From positions 1,302,001 to 1,366,000 of the forward strand of contig NZ_STGB01000001.1 of the NCBI RefSeq assembly GCF_005222815.1: a DNA stretch of 64,000 nt, read 5' to 3'. Below, one piece after another: positions 62,806-64,000 of this stretch (the stretch's first letter is position 1; every line of letters starts with the position of its first letter). The notes below the pieces were generated by a model. It worked only from the letters and a program-made list of their open reading frames with translations, was not told the DNA's origin and did no database searches. A program made the position numbers and the translations under genes. The stretch comes from Roseomonas sp. AR75 (lineage in GTDB: Bacteria; Pseudomonadota; Alphaproteobacteria; Acetobacterales; Acetobacteraceae).

Positions 62806-62927
62806 TCGGCGGCGCGCCGCATGGCACCGGGCGGCGAAACCGCCCGGCAACATGCGCGCATCGCGCAACATCCGCGTGCAACCTGCCGCGCGCAGTCTCC
62901 GCCCACCCGCAGCACGGAGACACCGCC

Positions 62928-63281
62928 ATGCATCGCCGCTTCCTTCTCGCCGCCCTGCCCGTCCTCGCCGCCACCCGCGCCGGCGCCCAGGCCTCGCCCG
63001 CCGTCCAGCTCTTCCAGGTGCGCACCCAGCGCGGCGAGGTGCTGCTCGGCTTCACGCCGCAGCAGCTTGCCGCCCTCGGCAGCGGGCCAGAGGTGGAGCG
63101 CATCGCGCGGCGCATCGCCGAGGCCGGGCAGGTCACCGCCTGGCGCTACGCCGTCGGCCGCGCGCCCGATGGCAGCACGCGGCTCGCCACGCGCGACAGG
63201 GTCGCAGTGATGCGGCAGGAAGCCGTGACGGTGGAGCCTTACCGCCCCGCCCTGCCGGTGGTCCCGCCCCCGACAGAATAG
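62928..63281 (+). CDS. Small exported hypothetical protein (117 residues)
   Basis: Protein of 117 residues with a cleavable signal peptide (RRFLLAALPVLAATRAGAQ). The mature part is polar, with RTQRGEVLLGFTPQQLAALG and a Pro-rich end (PALPVVPPPTE). I do not recognise a family. It is placed between two related TTT binding proteins on the same strand, with gaps of about 120 and 47 bases. The ATG at 62928 is chosen by the signal peptide; its ribosome site (CGGAGAC) is weak. Confidence 0.7.
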   Translation: MHRRFLLAALPVLAATRAGAQASPAVQLFQVRTQRGEVLLGFTPQQLAALGSGPEVERIARRIAEAGQVTAWRYAVGRAPDGSTRLATRDRVAVMRQEAVTVEPYRPALPVVPPPTE

Positions 63282-63328
63282 CGCCCCGTCCTCCGATGCG
63301 CTTTGATGCGCCGCAGGAGGACCCCGAC

Positions 63329-64000
63329 ATGACGCAGTTCACCCGACGCGGCGCGCTCGCGCTGCCGCTTGCAGGCCTTGCCGCGCCGGCGCTCGGCCAG
63401 GGCGCCTGGCCGACACGACCGATCCGGATCGTCGTCGCCTTCGGCACCGGCGGCGGCACCGACATCACCACCCGCGTGCTGGCGCCGAAGCTTTCGGAGA
63501 TCCTGGGCCAGCCCGTGGTGGTGGAGAACCGGCCCGGTGCCGGCGGCACGCTCGGCGCGGACTATGTCGCGAAGCAGCCGCCGAATGGCGAGACCTTCCT
63601 GCTTGCCACCGTCTCCAACATGGCGCTGGCGATCCCGCTCTACGGGTCGCGCCTGCCCTACGATCCCGTCCGCGACTTCGTCGGCATCGCGCCGACGGTG
63701 TTCATCCCGATCGGCATGGCCGCCTCGACGAAGCTCGGCGTAAACGACGCGGCCGCCTTCATCGCGCTACTGAAGGCCAATCCCGGCAAATACAGCTATG
63801 GCAGCGCGGGCGCCGGCACCAGCGGGCACATCGCCTCCTCCGCCTTCCTCTCCCGCATCGGCGCGACGGCGGAGCACGTGCCCTATCGCAATCCCGGCCA
63901 GACCTACCTGGCGCTGCAGCAGGGCGAGATCGCCTTCACCAGCGACATCCCCTCCATCCTCGCGCCGTTCCATCGCGCCGGCACCGCGAAGCTGATGTTC
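63329..64000 (+). CDS. TTT (Bug family) substrate-binding protein, cut by window end
   Basis: N-terminal 224 residues of a receptor; the gene continues past the window. The signal (TRRGALALPLAGLAAPALG) and the IRIVVAFGTGGGTDITTR start fit the family. AGGAGG precedes the ATG by eight bases. It is very similar in pattern to the protein at 61813-62805, so they are probably recent paralogs. Confidence 0.88.
   Translation, partial: MTQFTRRGALALPLAGLAAPALGQGAWPTRPIRIVVAFGTGGGTDITTRVLAPKLSEILGQPVVVENRPGAGGTLGADYVAKQPPNGETFLLATVSNMALAIPLYGSRLPYDPVRDFVGIAPTVFIPIGMAASTKLGVNDAAAFIALLKANPGKYSYGSAGAGTSGHIASSAFLSRIGATAEHVPYRNPGQTYLALQQGEIAFTSDIPSILAPFHRAGTAKLMF

Overview
The window is very GC-rich, with codons strongly biased to G or C in the third position and a long open reading frame opposite almost every gene. 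Gene content points to an alphaproteobacterium of the Acetobacteraceae, Roseomonas-like: seven Bug/TTT solute-binding proteins, PhoX phosphatases, IclR and GntR regulators, hydantoinase A/B genes and many catabolic lyases. This placement is by inference; no rRNA, tRNA, CRISPR array, phage, insertion sequence or replication origin was seen.

Layout. 1-6655 (minus): hyuA-hyuB, two polyamine-type ABC permeases and their binding protein. 6742-12356: a sugar-acid epimerase/dehydrogenase, then a divergent locus built round an IclR regulator, with an isocitrate-lyase-family lyase on one side and an aconitase-type large/small pair plus a TTT binding protein on the other. 12385-18198: a DapA-like aldolase, a PdxA-like dehydrogenase, TctA, TctB and a TTT binding protein in one operon, with a divergent GntR/FCD regulator. 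18239-22018: a truncated oxidoreductase remnant, a small ORF, a 3-hydroxyisobutyrate-dehydrogenase-like enzyme, an amidohydrolase, a DUF2161 protein and an acetyltransferase. 22105-29166 (minus): an acyl-CoA/beta-keto-acid catabolic operon (BKACE, carboxymuconolactone-decarboxylase-like, MaoC-type hydratase, CitE-like lyase, two TTT binding proteins, a secreted hydrolase) preceded by its likely IclR regulator and a clear operator.

29295-36934: a 79-residue protein behind a Fur-like palindrome, tartrate dehydrogenase, an orphan sensor kinase, an ELM1-MsrQ-nuclease operon, and pyrE. 36944-38153: a RHH/ParE-type toxin-antitoxin pair with a third, nuclease-like gene whose base composition differs from its neighbours. 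38150-43832: a peptide-type ABC importer without ATPase genes, a MetE-like protein and a TTT binding protein. 43874-48064: two divergent phoX genes with a Pho-box-like direct repeat between them. 48188-58108: a BisC-type molybdoenzyme, an outer-membrane barrel, an omega-aminotransferase, polyprenyl diphosphate synthase, a DUF2007 protein with a TrmN6-like methyltransferase, a SCO protein and cardiolipin synthase. 58209-61362: nrdA, a 64-residue protein and nrdB, with a NrdR-box-like site upstream. 61813-64000: two more TTT binding proteins around a small exported protein, the last cut by the window end.

The main theme is scavenging of organic acids: many binding proteins but only one TctAB membrane pair, each set beside a small catabolic cluster and a local regulator. 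No single spectacular new system is evident. The most unusual points are the lyase/hydratase divergent locus, the BKACE-hydratase-CitE operon, the toxin-antitoxin plus nuclease-like triad, the Fur-boxed small protein, and the small protein inside the ribonucleotide reductase operon.
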